64,000 nucleotides of DNA from assembly GCA_966128725.1 (NCBI GenBank), contig CBHYLN010000005.1:29832-93831 (forward strand), written 5' to 3'. The notes beneath the pieces are model-generated. The model ran no database searches. It was given only the letters and a program-made list of their open reading frames with translations, and was not told where the DNA came from. Origin of the DNA: JAFDZV01 sp966128725 (lineage in GTDB: Bacteria > Bacteroidota > Ignavibacteria > OLB7). Positions within the stretch are counted from its first letter, which is position 1. Each line of letters opens with the position of its first letter. Below, in pieces: positions 9,384-18,522 of the stretch. Made by a program: the position numbers and the translations under genes.

Positions 9384-10397
9384 TCATTGCCGGGCCGCGT
9401 ACCACCGCACGGTTTCGCGCAGCCCGTCCTCGAACGATGTCGCGGGGGCCCAACCCAGCTCGCGATCGATCTTCGACGGATCAACCGCGTAACGGGCATC
9501 ATGGCCCGGCCGGTCGGCAACAAACGTGATCAGCGTTGCATAGCTGCCTTCGGGTCCGGCGCCAACCTCTTCATCAAGCAGGCGGCAGATCGTACGAACC
9601 AGATCGAGATTTCGCCACTCGTTGCGGCCGCCGATCAGGTAGGTTTCGCCCGCGCGCCCGGTACGGAACACACGGTCGAGCGCTTGGCAGTGGTCGCCAA
9701 CGTACAGCCAGTCGCGCACGTTGGCGCCGGCGCCGTACACGGGGATCGGCCGCCCGGCCAGCGCCGAGCCGATCACCGTCGGGATCAGCTTCTCGCGATG
9801 CTGCCGCGGGCCGTAGTTGTTCGAGCAGTTCGTGGTTACCACGTCCATCCCGTACGTATGATGCCACGCGCGCACAAGATGATCGCTGCCGGCCTTCGAC
9901 GCCGAGTACGGGCTGTTCGGCTCGTAGCGGCTTTCCTCAACAAAGGCGCCCTCGGGGCCAAGCGAACCGTAGACCTCGTCGGTGGAGACATGCAGAAACC
10001 GGCCCGGCCCGCCGGCCCAGGCACGACGCGATTCCTCCAGCAGGTTGAACGTGCCAAGCACATTGGTCAGCACGAACTGCTCGGGACCCCGGATGCTGTT
10101 GTCCACATGCGATTCGGCCGCCAGATGGAAAATGCCGTCGGGCCGCACCTCGGCAATCAGATTGCGCACGGCCTCGCGATCGGTGATGTCCGTTTTGCTG
10201 AAGCTGTACCGGGGCTCGCTCTCAAGCCCTGCAAGGTTTGCCGGATCGGCGGCATAGGTAAGCGAGTCAACGTTGACAACCTCCCAACCCGGATGCTCGC
10301 GCAGAAGATGATGCACCAGGTTCGAACCGATAAAACCGCAACCACCCGTCACAAGCACGCGGCGCGGCGCATCTTCGGCTGCATTCTCATGCAACAT
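9384..10397 (-). CDS. rfbB: dTDP-glucose 4,6-dehydratase
   Basis: This is an SDR enzyme making dTDP-4-keto-6-deoxyglucose. It shows VTGGCGFIGSNLVHHLL, DSLTYAADPANL, FHLAAESHVDNSI, HVSTDEVYGSL, PYSASKAGSDHL and TNCSNNYGPRQ in the order found in RmlB/RfbB. I start at the ATG of MLHENAAED (337 aa), which has GGAGG about 6 bases upstream and overlaps the preceding epimerase by 11 bases; the longer frame adds 24 residues inside that gene. No rmlA, rmlC or rmlD is present here, so the keto sugar may go to one of the two aminotransferases rather than to rhamnose. Confidence 0.95.
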   Translation of the reverse strand: MLHENAAEDAPRRVLVTGGCGFIGSNLVHHLLREHPGWEVVNVDSLTYAADPANLAGLESEPRYSFSKTDITDREAVRNLIAEVRPDGIFHLAAESHVDNSIRGPEQFVLTNVLGTFNLLEESRRAWAGGPGRFLHVSTDEVYGSLGPEGAFVEESRYEPNSPYSASKAGSDHLVRAWHHTYGMDVVTTNCSNNYGPRQHREKLIPTVIGSALAGRPIPVYGAGANVRDWLYVGDHCQALDRVFRTGRAGETYLIGGRNEWRNLDLVRTICRLLDEEVGAGPEGSYATLITFVADRPGHDARYAVDPSKIDRELGWAPATSFEDGLRETVRWYAARQ

Positions 10398-11358
10398 TCG
10401 CACCTCCGCTTGGGGCTGTGTCCGGGTACTGCTCGCGCGCCCACGCAATCGTGCGCAGTATGCCCTCATCGAAACTCACATGCGGAGTATATCCGGTAAC
10501 GGCCTGGAATTTCTCGATCGACGCGAACGAGTGCCGCACATCGCCCAGCCGCGATTCGGTATGCACGGGTTCGATGCTGCTGCCCAGCGCACGCTTCAAC
10601 GAATCCACAAGCTGGTTCAGCGTGGTGCGATCGTGGCAGGCAACGTTGAACACCTCGCCGGCCACGCCGGCCGCCGTTGTGGCCGCCAGAAGATTTGCCC
10701 GCACAACGTTGTCCACGTATGTAAAATCGCGCGACTGCTCGCCGTCGCCGTGGATGGTGGGCGGCACGCCACGCCGGATCATGTCCACGAACCGGGGGAT
10801 CACCGCCGAGTACAGACTGTTGGGATCCTGCCGGGGACCGAAAACATTAAAGTACCGCAGCGCAACGGTCTCAAGGCCATACAGCCGGAAGAACACCTGG
10901 CAGTAATGCTCGCCGGAAAGCTTGGATACGGCGTACGGCGACAACGGCGTGGGCGTCATCGCCTCGAACTTCGGCAGTTCCTGCGTGTTGCCGTACACCG
11001 AGGAACTGCTGGCAAACACCACGCGCCCAACGCCGCAATCGCGCGAGGCCTGAAGCACGTTCAACGTACCGTTAACGCCTACTTCGTGCGTGGTGATTGG
11101 GTCCTTGATCGATCTGGGCACCGATGGCAGCGCCGCCTGGTGGAACACCACATCCACGCCGTCAACGGCCTCGCGCACAAGGTGATACGATCGGATGTCG
11201 CCCTCGATCAGCTCGATCACGTCGGCCAGATCGCGAAGGTTCTCGCGTTTGCCCGTGGAGAAGTTATCCAGCACGCGCACGGTATCGCCGCGTTCCAGCA
11301 GCCCGCGCACCAGATTTGTTCCGATGAATCCGGCACCGCCGGTTACCAAACACTTCAT
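10387..11358 (-). CDS. NAD-dependent nucleotide-sugar epimerase, WbpP/UDP-GlcNAc 4-epimerase-like
   Basis: This 323-residue extended SDR has VTGGAGFIGTNLVRGLL at the NAD site, ASSSSVYGNTQELPK, LSPYAVSKLSGEHY (Tyr-x3-Lys), LRYFNVFGPRQDPNS and HGDGEQSRDFTYVDNVV. This set is closest to UDP-GlcNAc 4-epimerases such as WbpP/TviC, although UDP-glucose or UDP-glucuronate epimerases share it. The probable role is to supply UDP-GalNAc or a similar sugar for the repeat unit. Its ATG overlaps the TGA of the aminotransferase gene upstream by one base. Confidence 0.88.
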   Translation of the reverse strand: MKCLVTGGAGFIGTNLVRGLLERGDTVRVLDNFSTGKRENLRDLADVIELIEGDIRSYHLVREAVDGVDVVFHQAALPSVPRSIKDPITTHEVGVNGTLNVLQASRDCGVGRVVFASSSSVYGNTQELPKFEAMTPTPLSPYAVSKLSGEHYCQVFFRLYGLETVALRYFNVFGPRQDPNSLYSAVIPRFVDMIRRGVPPTIHGDGEQSRDFTYVDNVVRANLLAATTAAGVAGEVFNVACHDRTTLNQLVDSLKRALGSSIEPVHTESRLGDVRHSFASIEKFQAVTGYTPHVSFDEGILRTIAWAREQYPDTAPSGGANVA

Positions 11359-12488
11359 CAGACTATCCCGGATTGCTCGTGAACCGCGGCCACCACCTCA
11401 CGCACGGCCGCGGCGGTGTAGCGTACCATCTCCTCGGTAAGCTCGGCGTACATCGGCAACGAGAGCAGGCTCCCCATCTGCCCGCATGCAACGGGGAACT
11501 GATCGGCGGTGTAGCCCAGATGCGCGTATGCCTCGCACACCGGCAGCGCTATCGGATAATGTATGGCCGTGGCCACGCCGCGCGCGGCCAGCTCACGGAT
11601 AACCGCTTCGCGCTCGGCAACGCGCACAACATACAGATGGTACACCGGCGTGGCGTAGTCGGCAACGGCAGGGACCGCAAGGCCCTCAACGTCGGCCAGC
11701 AACGTATCGTACAACGATGCAACGGCCCTGCGCCCGGCGTTCCAGGTATCCAGATGCCGGAGCTTTACCGACAGCACCGCGGCCTGCAGGCCGTCCAGCC
11801 GGCTGTTGCGCCCTTCGACGGTGTGCTGATACTTCACAAGGCTGCCATGATTGGCGTAGGTGCGCGCAACCAGGGCGGCATCGGGATCGGCGAACGTGAT
11901 GCCGCCGGCGTCGCCGTAGGCGCCAAGGTTTTTCCCCGGATAGAAGCTGTAGGTGGCGGCGTCGCCGAAGGTGCCAACACGCTGGCCCCGATAATACGCG
12001 CCGTGCGCCTGCGATGTATCCTCGATCACCCGCAGGCCGTGCTCGCGGGCAATCCGCATGATCGGGTCCATATCGGCCGGATGGCCGTACAGATGCACCG
12101 GGATCACCGCGCGCGTGCGCGGCGTGATGCATCGCCGGAACTGCTCGGGATCCAGCGTGTAATGGTTGGGCTCGCTGTCGGCAAACACCACGCGGGCGCC
12201 GGCGCAGGTAACCGCCTCCGACGTCGCGATAAACGTATTGGCCGGCACGATCACCTCGTCGCCGGGGCCGATGCCGAACGCGCGCAGGGCTATCTCGATT
12301 GCGTCGGTACCATTGGCAACGGCCACGCAATGCGGATGCCCGGTATAGGCCGCGAACTGCTCCTCGAACTCGGCCACCGCGCGGCCGCCAATAAACGCCG
12401 TGTTTGCAATGATCTGCTCGATCGCGGGATCAATCTCGGCCTTGATGCTCGCGTACTGAGCCCTGAGGTCAACAAATGGGATCTGCAT
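11358..12488 (-). CDS. DegT/DnrJ/EryC1/StrS PLP-dependent sugar aminotransferase
   Basis: This 376-residue fold-type I aminotransferase acts on keto nucleotide sugars. It begins IPFVDLRAQYA, has VANGTDAIEIALRAF and PVHLYGHPADMD, and the PLP lysine is Lys186 in SFYPGKNLGAYGD. It is paralogous to the aminotransferase encoded at 14089-15279. A plausible substrate is dTDP-4-keto-6-deoxyglucose from rfbB, or a 3-keto sugar, giving an amino-deoxy sugar (inference). The upstream sequence reads CCGGAGAAT before the ATG, a usable ribosome site. Confidence 0.93.
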   Translation of the reverse strand: MQIPFVDLRAQYASIKAEIDPAIEQIIANTAFIGGRAVAEFEEQFAAYTGHPHCVAVANGTDAIEIALRAFGIGPGDEVIVPANTFIATSEAVTCAGARVVFADSEPNHYTLDPEQFRRCITPRTRAVIPVHLYGHPADMDPIMRIAREHGLRVIEDTSQAHGAYYRGQRVGTFGDAATYSFYPGKNLGAYGDAGGITFADPDAALVARTYANHGSLVKYQHTVEGRNSRLDGLQAAVLSVKLRHLDTWNAGRRAVASLYDTLLADVEGLAVPAVADYATPVYHLYVVRVAEREAVIRELAARGVATAIHYPIALPVCEAYAHLGYTADQFPVACGQMGSLLSLPMYAELTEEMVRYTAAAVREVVAAVHEQSGIV

Positions 12489-12561
12489 ATTCTCCGGAAT
12501 AAGAGTGCCGAGCGAATTCCGCGTCGGCGCCGTAAGATATCAATCAATCGCCATGCCGGTG

Positions 12562-14013
12562 TTACTCGCCGCCGGCGATCACGATGGCGTTATCGTGCAG
12601 CCGGACCCGATGGCCGCCGCTCAGCGATCCGCGCAACGCGAACGCCACGCAGCCAAGGCCGGCAATGGGCAGATAAAACGGCACGATGGGAAGCTTGAAC
12701 CGCATCAGCCCGGCCGCGCCGATCATCACCGAGTACAGGGCAACGAACAGCAGCAACGGAACAAAGGCCCCGCGAAAACGATCGCGGCGAAGTATCCACA
12801 GGCCATACAGCACCATCGCATACTGCACGATGTGTACCAGCGTGTTGGCAACCATCACCAGGCGTTCCATGAAGGACTTCTCGCGCACCATCTGCGCCAC
12901 ACCCCTTACCATCCCGCGCTCGGCCATCGCATCCTTCAGATCAGTCTGGCCAACGTCAAGGCCCATCAACAGCGCGTACGAACCGCTCCCCGAGTTGGTG
13001 AACATCTGCACCAGCCCAAGGCCCGTTGCCCACAGAAACCAGCCCGGATGCTGCCCCAGATAATCAAGCGCAATCGGGCCAAGCTTCTGATGCTGACGGT
13101 ACAGATTGTCGCGCGGCTCCTGCAGCTCGGCATCGCCAACCCCCTGCATCCGCTTGATGTTCGCGATTGCCTGCTGCGCCCCGACACCCGAACGGAGCGA
13201 CTCGGTGGAAACCGCGTACAGGTAGAACAGGTTCAACGAGCCGGAGGACGACAGGCCGAACTCACCGTACTGCTGATGGTTGTGGATTACCCACGGCGTA
13301 AGCACCGCAACAAAAATCCCGGTGGCGGCTATCGTGATGCCAATGGCTTGCAGGATGCGCTTGCGCTGATTCCAGAAGATCAGCAGCACGTACAGCGGCA
13401 TGAAGTACAGCGCCAGCGGCCGTGTAAGCGCGGCAAAGCCAACGAACAAGGCCCCAAGCAGGTAGAACTGCAGCGACGAGCCCCATACACCCGCTGCAAT
13501 GGCGCGTTGCAACGCAAGCGCGGCAAGCACCAGGAACAGGGTGAACAAGGTGTCGCTCATCAACGTGTTGGTGTTCAGGATCGCAGCGGGATCGATGGCG
13601 TAGAACAGCGCCGCCACCAGCCCGCCTTCGGTGCCGATCATGCGCGAAGCGAACAGGAAGCAAAGCCATGTGATCACGGCATCCATCACGATCTGCACAA
13701 GCAGCACGGGCCAGGGGTGCGCGCCGCCTACCGCGTAGATCGCGGCAACGAAGCAGAGATATCCGGGCGTGCGGATCGGCTCCGGGTGAAAGCTGCCGTT
13801 GGTTGCCAGGTAGCTGCTCAGCGTGTGATACTGAAGGGCGTCGCTCTTGAGAATCGCGCGCTCGCACGATTCCGGTTGCCACGGAGCCGCCGCCACGAAC
13901 AGCGCCAACCGAAGCACACAGGCCAGCAGCACCACGTGTGCCGGGCGCACGCGTGCAATCAACCGCGCAAGGCGGCCTTCGGCCAGGTCGACCGCTGTGT
14001 GGGGATAATTCAT
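12562..14013 (-). CDS. GT39/ArnT-like multi-pass membrane glycosyltransferase
   Basis: This 483-residue protein has about ten hydrophobic segments and the layout of the PMT_2/ArnT family. The first periplasmic loop carries acidic residues (LKSDALQYHTL) and IRTPGYLCFVAAIYA, followed by FYAIDPAAILNTNTLMSDTLFTLFLVL and ALTRPLALYFMPLY. Such enzymes move a sugar from a polyprenyl phosphate carrier onto a protein, lipid or glycan on the periplasmic side. It sits between the two aminotransferase genes with 73-75 base spacers. The donor and acceptor cannot be read from the sequence. Confidence 0.85.
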   Translation of the reverse strand: MNYPHTAVDLAEGRLARLIARVRPAHVVLLACVLRLALFVAAAPWQPESCERAILKSDALQYHTLSSYLATNGSFHPEPIRTPGYLCFVAAIYAVGGAHPWPVLLVQIVMDAVITWLCFLFASRMIGTEGGLVAALFYAIDPAAILNTNTLMSDTLFTLFLVLAALALQRAIAAGVWGSSLQFYLLGALFVGFAALTRPLALYFMPLYVLLIFWNQRKRILQAIGITIAATGIFVAVLTPWVIHNHQQYGEFGLSSSGSLNLFYLYAVSTESLRSGVGAQQAIANIKRMQGVGDAELQEPRDNLYRQHQKLGPIALDYLGQHPGWFLWATGLGLVQMFTNSGSGSYALLMGLDVGQTDLKDAMAERGMVRGVAQMVREKSFMERLVMVANTLVHIVQYAMVLYGLWILRRDRFRGAFVPLLLFVALYSVMIGAAGLMRFKLPIVPFYLPIAGLGCVAFALRGSLSGGHRVRLHDNAIVIAGGE

Positions 14014-14088
14014 GATGGAACCAGTGCCAATGCTGAGACGATGTTCGGCAATTCCGTTCGGCTGGTTGTGGCATGCGCCACAGCAGCA

Positions 14089-15279
14089 TTACGCGCCGGT
14101 TGCCTGGGGCTGGACCGCACCGCAGAACTCGGCGATTGTGGACACCACATATTCTATCTGCTCGCCGGTAAGCTCCGGATACACCGGCAACGCCAGCACT
14201 TCACTGGCAGCCTGTTCGGCAACCGGGAACTGCCCTTGCGCGTAGCCGAGATCGGCGAAGCACTCCTGAAGGTGGAATGGCACGGGGTAATACACCTCGT
14301 TGCCGATGCCACGCTCGGCCAGAAGCTCGCGCAGCTCGGCGCGACGCTCCACCCTGATCACATACTGGTTGAAAATATGGTGGTTGGCCACGCCGCTTTG
14401 GGCGAACACCGAAGCCGGCGTCAGTACGCGATTATGCTCGTTGAAATTCGCGTGCCCGGGCCCCTGGCTAACCCCGTGCGCCTGGAACAGCGCATCGTAG
14501 CGCGCGGCATTCTCACGGCGGGCGGCGCTCCAGCCATCCAGGCGCGGCAACTTCACGTTCAACACCGCGGCCTGTATTTCATCAAGGCGAAAATTGCCGC
14601 CGATCACCGAATGGTAGTACCGCCGCTCGCCGCCATGCACACGCATGATTTTCATCCGCTCGTACAACGCGGTGTCGTTGGTGGTCACCAGGCCGCCATC
14701 GCCAAAGGCGCCCAGATTCTTCGAGGGGAAGAAGCTGAAGCACCCGACCGTGCCGATACCGCCAACCGGACGGTTGTCGCTGTAACGCACGCCGATTGCC
14801 TGCGCGGCATCCTCCACCACGGCGATACCGTGCGCGCTGGCGATGCGGAGAATCGGTTCCATCGCGGCGCTCTGGCCGTACAGGTGCACCGGCATGATAG
14901 CGCGCGTGCGGGGCGTGATCGCCGCCTCGATCGCGGCCGGATCGATGTTCCAGGTGTCGGGCTCGATATCCACGAACACCGGACGCGCGCCGGTGCGGCA
15001 CACGGTGCCCGCGGTGGCGAAGAAGCTGAACGTTGGCACGATCACCTCATCGCCCGGGCCGATGTTCAGCGCCATCAGCGCAAGCAAGAGCGCATCGGTG
15101 CCGGAGCTTACGCCAAGCGCGTGCCGCACGTCGAGATATTCCTCCATCGAGCGCTCGAGCCGGGTAACCTCGGGACCGAGAATGAAGTACTGGCTTTCGG
15201 CCACACGCAGAACGGCTGCATCCAGTTCGTCCTTCATGGTCGCGTACTGGGCTTTCAGATCGAGCAATGGAACGGTCAT
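14089..15279 (-). CDS. DegT/DnrJ/EryC1/StrS PLP-dependent sugar aminotransferase, first gene of the polysaccharide operon
   Basis: I start at the ATG of MTVPLLDLKAQYA (396 aa), the canonical N-terminus of this family; the open frame extends about 100 residues further upstream through non-coding sequence. It carries VSSGTDALLLALMAL, PVHLYGQSAAM, VEDAAQAIG and PLP lysine Lys187 in FSFFPSKNLGAFGDGG. It resembles WbpE/PglE-type transaminases that install an amino group on UDP or dTDP keto sugars. The gene heads the minus-strand run, with a TATATTTG promoter element about 70 bases upstream. Confidence 0.93.
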   Translation of the reverse strand: MTVPLLDLKAQYATMKDELDAAVLRVAESQYFILGPEVTRLERSMEEYLDVRHALGVSSGTDALLLALMALNIGPGDEVIVPTFSFFATAGTVCRTGARPVFVDIEPDTWNIDPAAIEAAITPRTRAIMPVHLYGQSAAMEPILRIASAHGIAVVEDAAQAIGVRYSDNRPVGGIGTVGCFSFFPSKNLGAFGDGGLVTTNDTALYERMKIMRVHGGERRYYHSVIGGNFRLDEIQAAVLNVKLPRLDGWSAARRENAARYDALFQAHGVSQGPGHANFNEHNRVLTPASVFAQSGVANHHIFNQYVIRVERRAELRELLAERGIGNEVYYPVPFHLQECFADLGYAQGQFPVAEQAASEVLALPVYPELTGEQIEYVVSTIAEFCGAVQPQATGA

Positions 15280-15350
15280 CTTCGATTGATTCAGGGGTTG
15301 GACGATGCGGATTGCCGGGCCACTACGGGCACCGTACAGCAGGAAAGCGT

Positions 15351-15358
15351 CAAATATA
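15351..15358 (-). promoter_or_regulatory. Predicted -7 element for the polysaccharide operon
   Basis: The minus strand reads TATATTTG, an exact match to the Bacteroidota TAnnTTTG element. It would start transcription near 15344 and give a leader of about 65 bases before the aminotransferase ATG. I see no clean TTG at the usual 19-21 base distance. Confidence 0.5.
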
Positions 15359-15755
15359 GGGAACGCGGGCGTAGCGAACGCCGCATTGGCGGTAAACCAA
15401 TGGCAACACCGCGCATCAACCGATCGCGCCACCGAAACGCAATCCCCCGCGCAGCGCACCCTGCCACCGGCGGGCCATCTCCGTTGCCGGCACCCGCAAC
15501 ACGCCGCCGGCCCTGCATGCGGCGCCTGGCCCGGCGAACCAAACATTTTATCGAAATCTACCCGCAATATTTTGTGCATTTACCAAAAATGGCGATGTTT
15601 AGCCCAACGCACCCACAACCAACGATCCATCACGTCGGCACGCCGCAACCACGGCTGTCACAGGCTCGCAGCGGGACAGGCCCATGGTACGGTAACGATG
15701 CAATGCACGAGAAAAACGCATTCGATCGTCATGGCGGCAGCACCGCGCGCATTTG

Positions 15756-15763
15756 TATATTGG
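15756..15763 (+). promoter_or_regulatory. Predicted -7 element for tRNA-Leu
   Basis: The sequence TATATTGG ends 13 bases before the mature tRNA. The SRP RNA upstream region has the near-identical TATATTGA. No matching TTG lies 20 bases upstream. Confidence 0.4.
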
Positions 15764-15776
15764 GCGTCTTGAACCT

Positions 15777-15858
<82 letters not shown>

Positions 15859-16099
15859 CAATCATTGCCCGGTAGTCACGCGCGAAGGTGATTGCCATTG
15901 CATGCCGGCCCGGAAGTTCCGCACGGCATGCGCGCCGACATTCAAACGCCCGGCCGGTGTTGCCGCATGGGCGTTTGTTGTTGCAGGGGCAGTGAAACGA
16001 TCTGGCAATTCGTTGCCGCCGGCTGCACGCGCTACGGCGGCGCGCAGATCACACGTTGTTCTTTGTTGTTGTTTCAGAACGAGCATATCGCACAGCAGA

Positions 16100-17494
16100 A
16101 TGGAATCCACGATCCGTCAGACCAACTCAATCAAGTTTGAGCTCGATGTCGCGCTTACACCCGCCGAGCTCACCCCATATCTCGATTCGGCCTATCGCGA
16201 AGCGCAGAAGCATGCATCATTGAAGGGCTTCCGCAAGGGTAAGGTTCCGATCGGCATGATCAAGAAGCTCTACGGGCAATCGTTGGAGCGCGAAGCCTAC
16301 GAGGAGGCCGTGCAGCAGGAATTCGCGCGTGCGATGCAGACTCAGGATGTACAGCCGGTTGGCTCGCCCGCGATCACCAAGCTGGACCGCACCGACGACG
16401 GCGGGCTTTCCTTCACCGTGGCCTACGAGACGCTGCCCAAGGTGGAGCTGACCGATTACAAGGGGCTGCCGGCCCGCAAGGTGTTCCATGTGATCACCGA
16501 CGAAGAGTTCGAGGCCGAGATGGCGCGCATTCGCGAGTCGAACGCCACGCAGGAGGATGAGCCGGCCGAATCCGTTGCCGACGAGAACCACATCGTGAAG
16601 GTGAATCTCCAGAAGCTGGAGGCCGGCGTGGTGGTGGAGGAAAACGTGATGAGCGACATGCCGGTATACCTTGCGCGGCACGACGTCAACCCCGAGCTGA
16701 AGGCGATGCTGCTGAACACGAAGGTTGGCGACACCTTCCGTATCGACCTGCCCACCGGCGAGGACGCCACGATGATCAACTACGAGGTGACCGTGCGCGA
16801 GATCCACCGCATGGCGCTGCCGGAGCTGGACGACGCGTTCGCCGCGCAGTTGATGGGCCGTGAGGACGCCACCGTCGCCGACCTGCAGGATGCCGTACGT
16901 CAGGGAATCATGGGCGAATACGAGCGCCGTTTCTCCGGGTTCTTCCGCGATGAACTGATCAACGCGCTTATCGAGCGCCACCCGTTCGATGTCCCCGATG
17001 TGTTCGTGGCCGAGGTCATGAAGTCCTTCGTGGACGACATGCGCCGCGGCCCGAAGAAGGAGTTGCCGAAGGATTTCGACGGCGAGCGCTTCGTTCGCGA
17101 AATGCGCCCCACCGCCGAACGCACGGCCAAGTGGGCGATCCTGCGCGACCTCATCATCGAGAAGGAAGGGCTGACGCCGGAAGAGAGCGATTACGAAGGC
17201 CTGGCCGATATCGAGGCGCAGCGCACCGGCATCGACTACGACACGCTGATCGGGTACTTCAAGAAGTCCGACAAGATCCGCGATCGGATTGTGGCCGAGA
17301 AGGCCGTGCAGTTGCTTGAGGACTACGCCGTGGTCACCGAGGTCGAGGATCGCACCATGCCGCAGATGACCGCGCCGGACCATATCGGCCACGATCACTC
17401 GGATCACGATCACGCCGATCATGACCATGCCGACCACGATCACTCGGATCATGATCACGCCGATCACGATCACGCAGGCCACGACCACGCGTAA
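16100..17494 (+). CDS. tig: Trigger factor (ribosome-associated chaperone/PPIase) with a His/Asp-rich C-terminal tail
   Basis: This 464-residue protein has the trigger factor order: an N-terminal ribosome-binding domain with FRKGKVPIGMIKKLYG (the GFRxGKxP signature) near residue 40, a divergent FKBP domain around residues 150-245, then a helical C-terminal domain. The last 35 residues or so are unusual: seven HDH units separated by SD, AD or AG, holding 15 histidines, which suggests metal binding. I start at the ATG of MESTIRQTN; the frame extends 66 residues further back without family similarity. There is no Shine-Dalgarno, and a TTTG-N20-TATC arrangement at 16062-16089 places a possible transcript start almost at the ATG. 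It precedes clpP and clpX, a conserved order. Confidence 0.95.
   Translation: MESTIRQTNSIKFELDVALTPAELTPYLDSAYREAQKHASLKGFRKGKVPIGMIKKLYGQSLEREAYEEAVQQEFARAMQTQDVQPVGSPAITKLDRTDDGGLSFTVAYETLPKVELTDYKGLPARKVFHVITDEEFEAEMARIRESNATQEDEPAESVADENHIVKVNLQKLEAGVVVEENVMSDMPVYLARHDVNPELKAMLLNTKVGDTFRIDLPTGEDATMINYEVTVREIHRMALPELDDAFAAQLMGREDATVADLQDAVRQGIMGEYERRFSGFFRDELINALIERHPFDVPDVFVAEVMKSFVDDMRRGPKKELPKDFDGERFVREMRPTAERTAKWAILRDLIIEKEGLTPEESDYEGLADIEAQRTGIDYDTLIGYFKKSDKIRDRIVAEKAVQLLEDYAVVTEVEDRTMPQMTAPDHIGHDHSDHDHADHDHADHDHSDHDHADHDHAGHDHA
17389..17491 (+). repeat. Imperfect tandem repeat encoding HDH-x2 units at the trigger factor C-terminus
   Basis: The DNA alternates CACGATCAC-type words with a 15-base period broken by single substitutions (GCC/TCG for Ala/Ser). 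It encodes seven HDH triplets. The repeat is prone to slippage, so its length may vary between strains. Confidence 0.85.
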
Positions 17495-17506
17495 GATGCC
17501 AGCCTC

Positions 17507-17536
17507 GGGCGCCGGCACACCGATGTGCTGGCGCCC
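17507..17536 (+). terminator. Hairpin between tig and clpP
   Basis: GGGCGCCGGCACA pairs with TGTGCTGGCGCCC with one mismatch around a 4-base loop. There is no strong T-run after it, so it may attenuate or protect the 3' end rather than fully terminate. Confidence 0.55.
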
Positions 17537-17647
17537 GACAACTTTGCCCGGTTTTAATCGTCAACAGCTCGTAGACAACCGGAGCCCCCGAACTAACAGC
17601 GTTGATGCGCGGCGGCTGCTCCACACGGTTCCCTTTGCGGCCACGCA

Positions 17648-18376
17648 ATGCCCACGGTGGAACCGATTCACTACGATATCTATCACGGAACGCACATGAT
17701 CATTCCACGTATCGTTGAACGGACCGCTCGCGGTGAGGAAGTCTGGGATCCGTTCAGCCGACTGCTGAAGGAGCGCATCCTGTTTCTGGACGCACCGATC
17801 ACCGACGAGGTAGCAAGCATCGTTATCGCGTCGATGGTGTTTCTCGAATCGGAGGATCCGGCGAAGGACATCATCATGTATATCAACTCGCCCGGCGGCT
17901 CGGTAAGCGCCGGCATGGCGATCTACGATACAATGCAGTTCATCCGGCCGGACATCTCCACCATCTGTATCGGCATGGCCGCATCGATGGCACAGGTTCT
18001 GCTGTGCGCCGGGGCCAAGGGAAAGCGCATGGCGCTGCCCAACAGCCGCATCATGATGCACCAGCCGTCGGGCGGCTCGCAGGGGCAGACCACCGAGATC
18101 GAGATCTATCTTCGCGAGATGATCAGCCAGCGCGACCAGTTGTACAACATCATTTCGGCCCACTCCGGCCAGCCGGTCGAAAAGATCCGCAAGGATGCCG
18201 ACCGCGATTTCTGGATGTCGCCGAACGATGCGGTGGAATACGGCCTGATCGACCGCGTGCTTACCAGCCGCAAGGAAGTCAGCAAGAACCTGCCGCAGAT
18301 GCCCACAACCGGGCTTGACCAGGCGGCCATTGTTGGCTCGGGCTCGGCTGAAACGGCAAACGTCGAGCAAAAGTAA
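17648..18376 (+). CDS. clpP: ATP-dependent Clp protease proteolytic subunit
   Basis: This 242-residue serine protease forms the ClpP tetradecamer that degrades substrates unfolded by ClpX. The catalytic triad is visible as Ser113 (GMAASMAQ), His138 (MMHQPSGG) and Asp187 (DRDFWM), with the same 25- and 49-residue spacing as in E. coli ClpP. The oxyanion loop is INSPGGSVSAG near residue 80. An N-terminal propeptide and a Ser/Gly-rich C-terminal tail of about 25 residues extend the core. It lies between tig and clpX, each gap holding a GC-rich hairpin. Confidence 0.97.
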   Translation: MPTVEPIHYDIYHGTHMIIPRIVERTARGEEVWDPFSRLLKERILFLDAPITDEVASIVIASMVFLESEDPAKDIIMYINSPGGSVSAGMAIYDTMQFIRPDISTICIGMAASMAQVLLCAGAKGKRMALPNSRIMMHQPSGGSQGQTTEIEIYLREMISQRDQLYNIISAHSGQPVEKIRKDADRDFWMSPNDAVEYGLIDRVLTSRKEVSKNLPQMPTTGLDQAAIVGSGSAETANVEQK

Positions 18377-18435
18377 CGGCCCGCAGGCGCCGCACACATC
18401 ACAGCCCGGATACGCCGGGCTCCGTTATCGTTGTC

Positions 18436-18474
18436 AGCGGCCCCGCTTGCACGCTTGGTGCGGGCGGGGCCGCT
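18436..18474 (+). terminator. Terminator-like hairpin after clpP
   Basis: AGCGGCCCCGC pairs with GCGGGGCCGCT, the stem continuing inward through GCAC/GTGC, followed by TCTTCT. It suggests that clpX can be transcribed separately from its own start at about 18511-18523. Confidence 0.6.
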
Positions 18475-18522
18475 TCTTCTGCCACACGCCCGTAACCGCG
18501 GGCAGTTCGCTATCTTCGCGTC

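Larger units (their letters stand above)
15280..15776. other. Divergent intergenic region between polysaccharide operon and tRNA-Leu
   Basis: No convincing gene is visible; the frames here are arginine- and proline-rich shadows. It holds the operon promoter element at 15351-15358 and the tRNA promoter element at 15756-15763. An AT-rich patch at about 15541-15600 stands out against the GC-rich surroundings and may be a further regulatory site. Confidence 0.6.

Noticed and set aside
15902..16099. N-terminal extension of trigger factor
   Set aside because: The 66 residues are unlike any trigger factor N-terminus; the family motif spacing fits the ATG at 16100.
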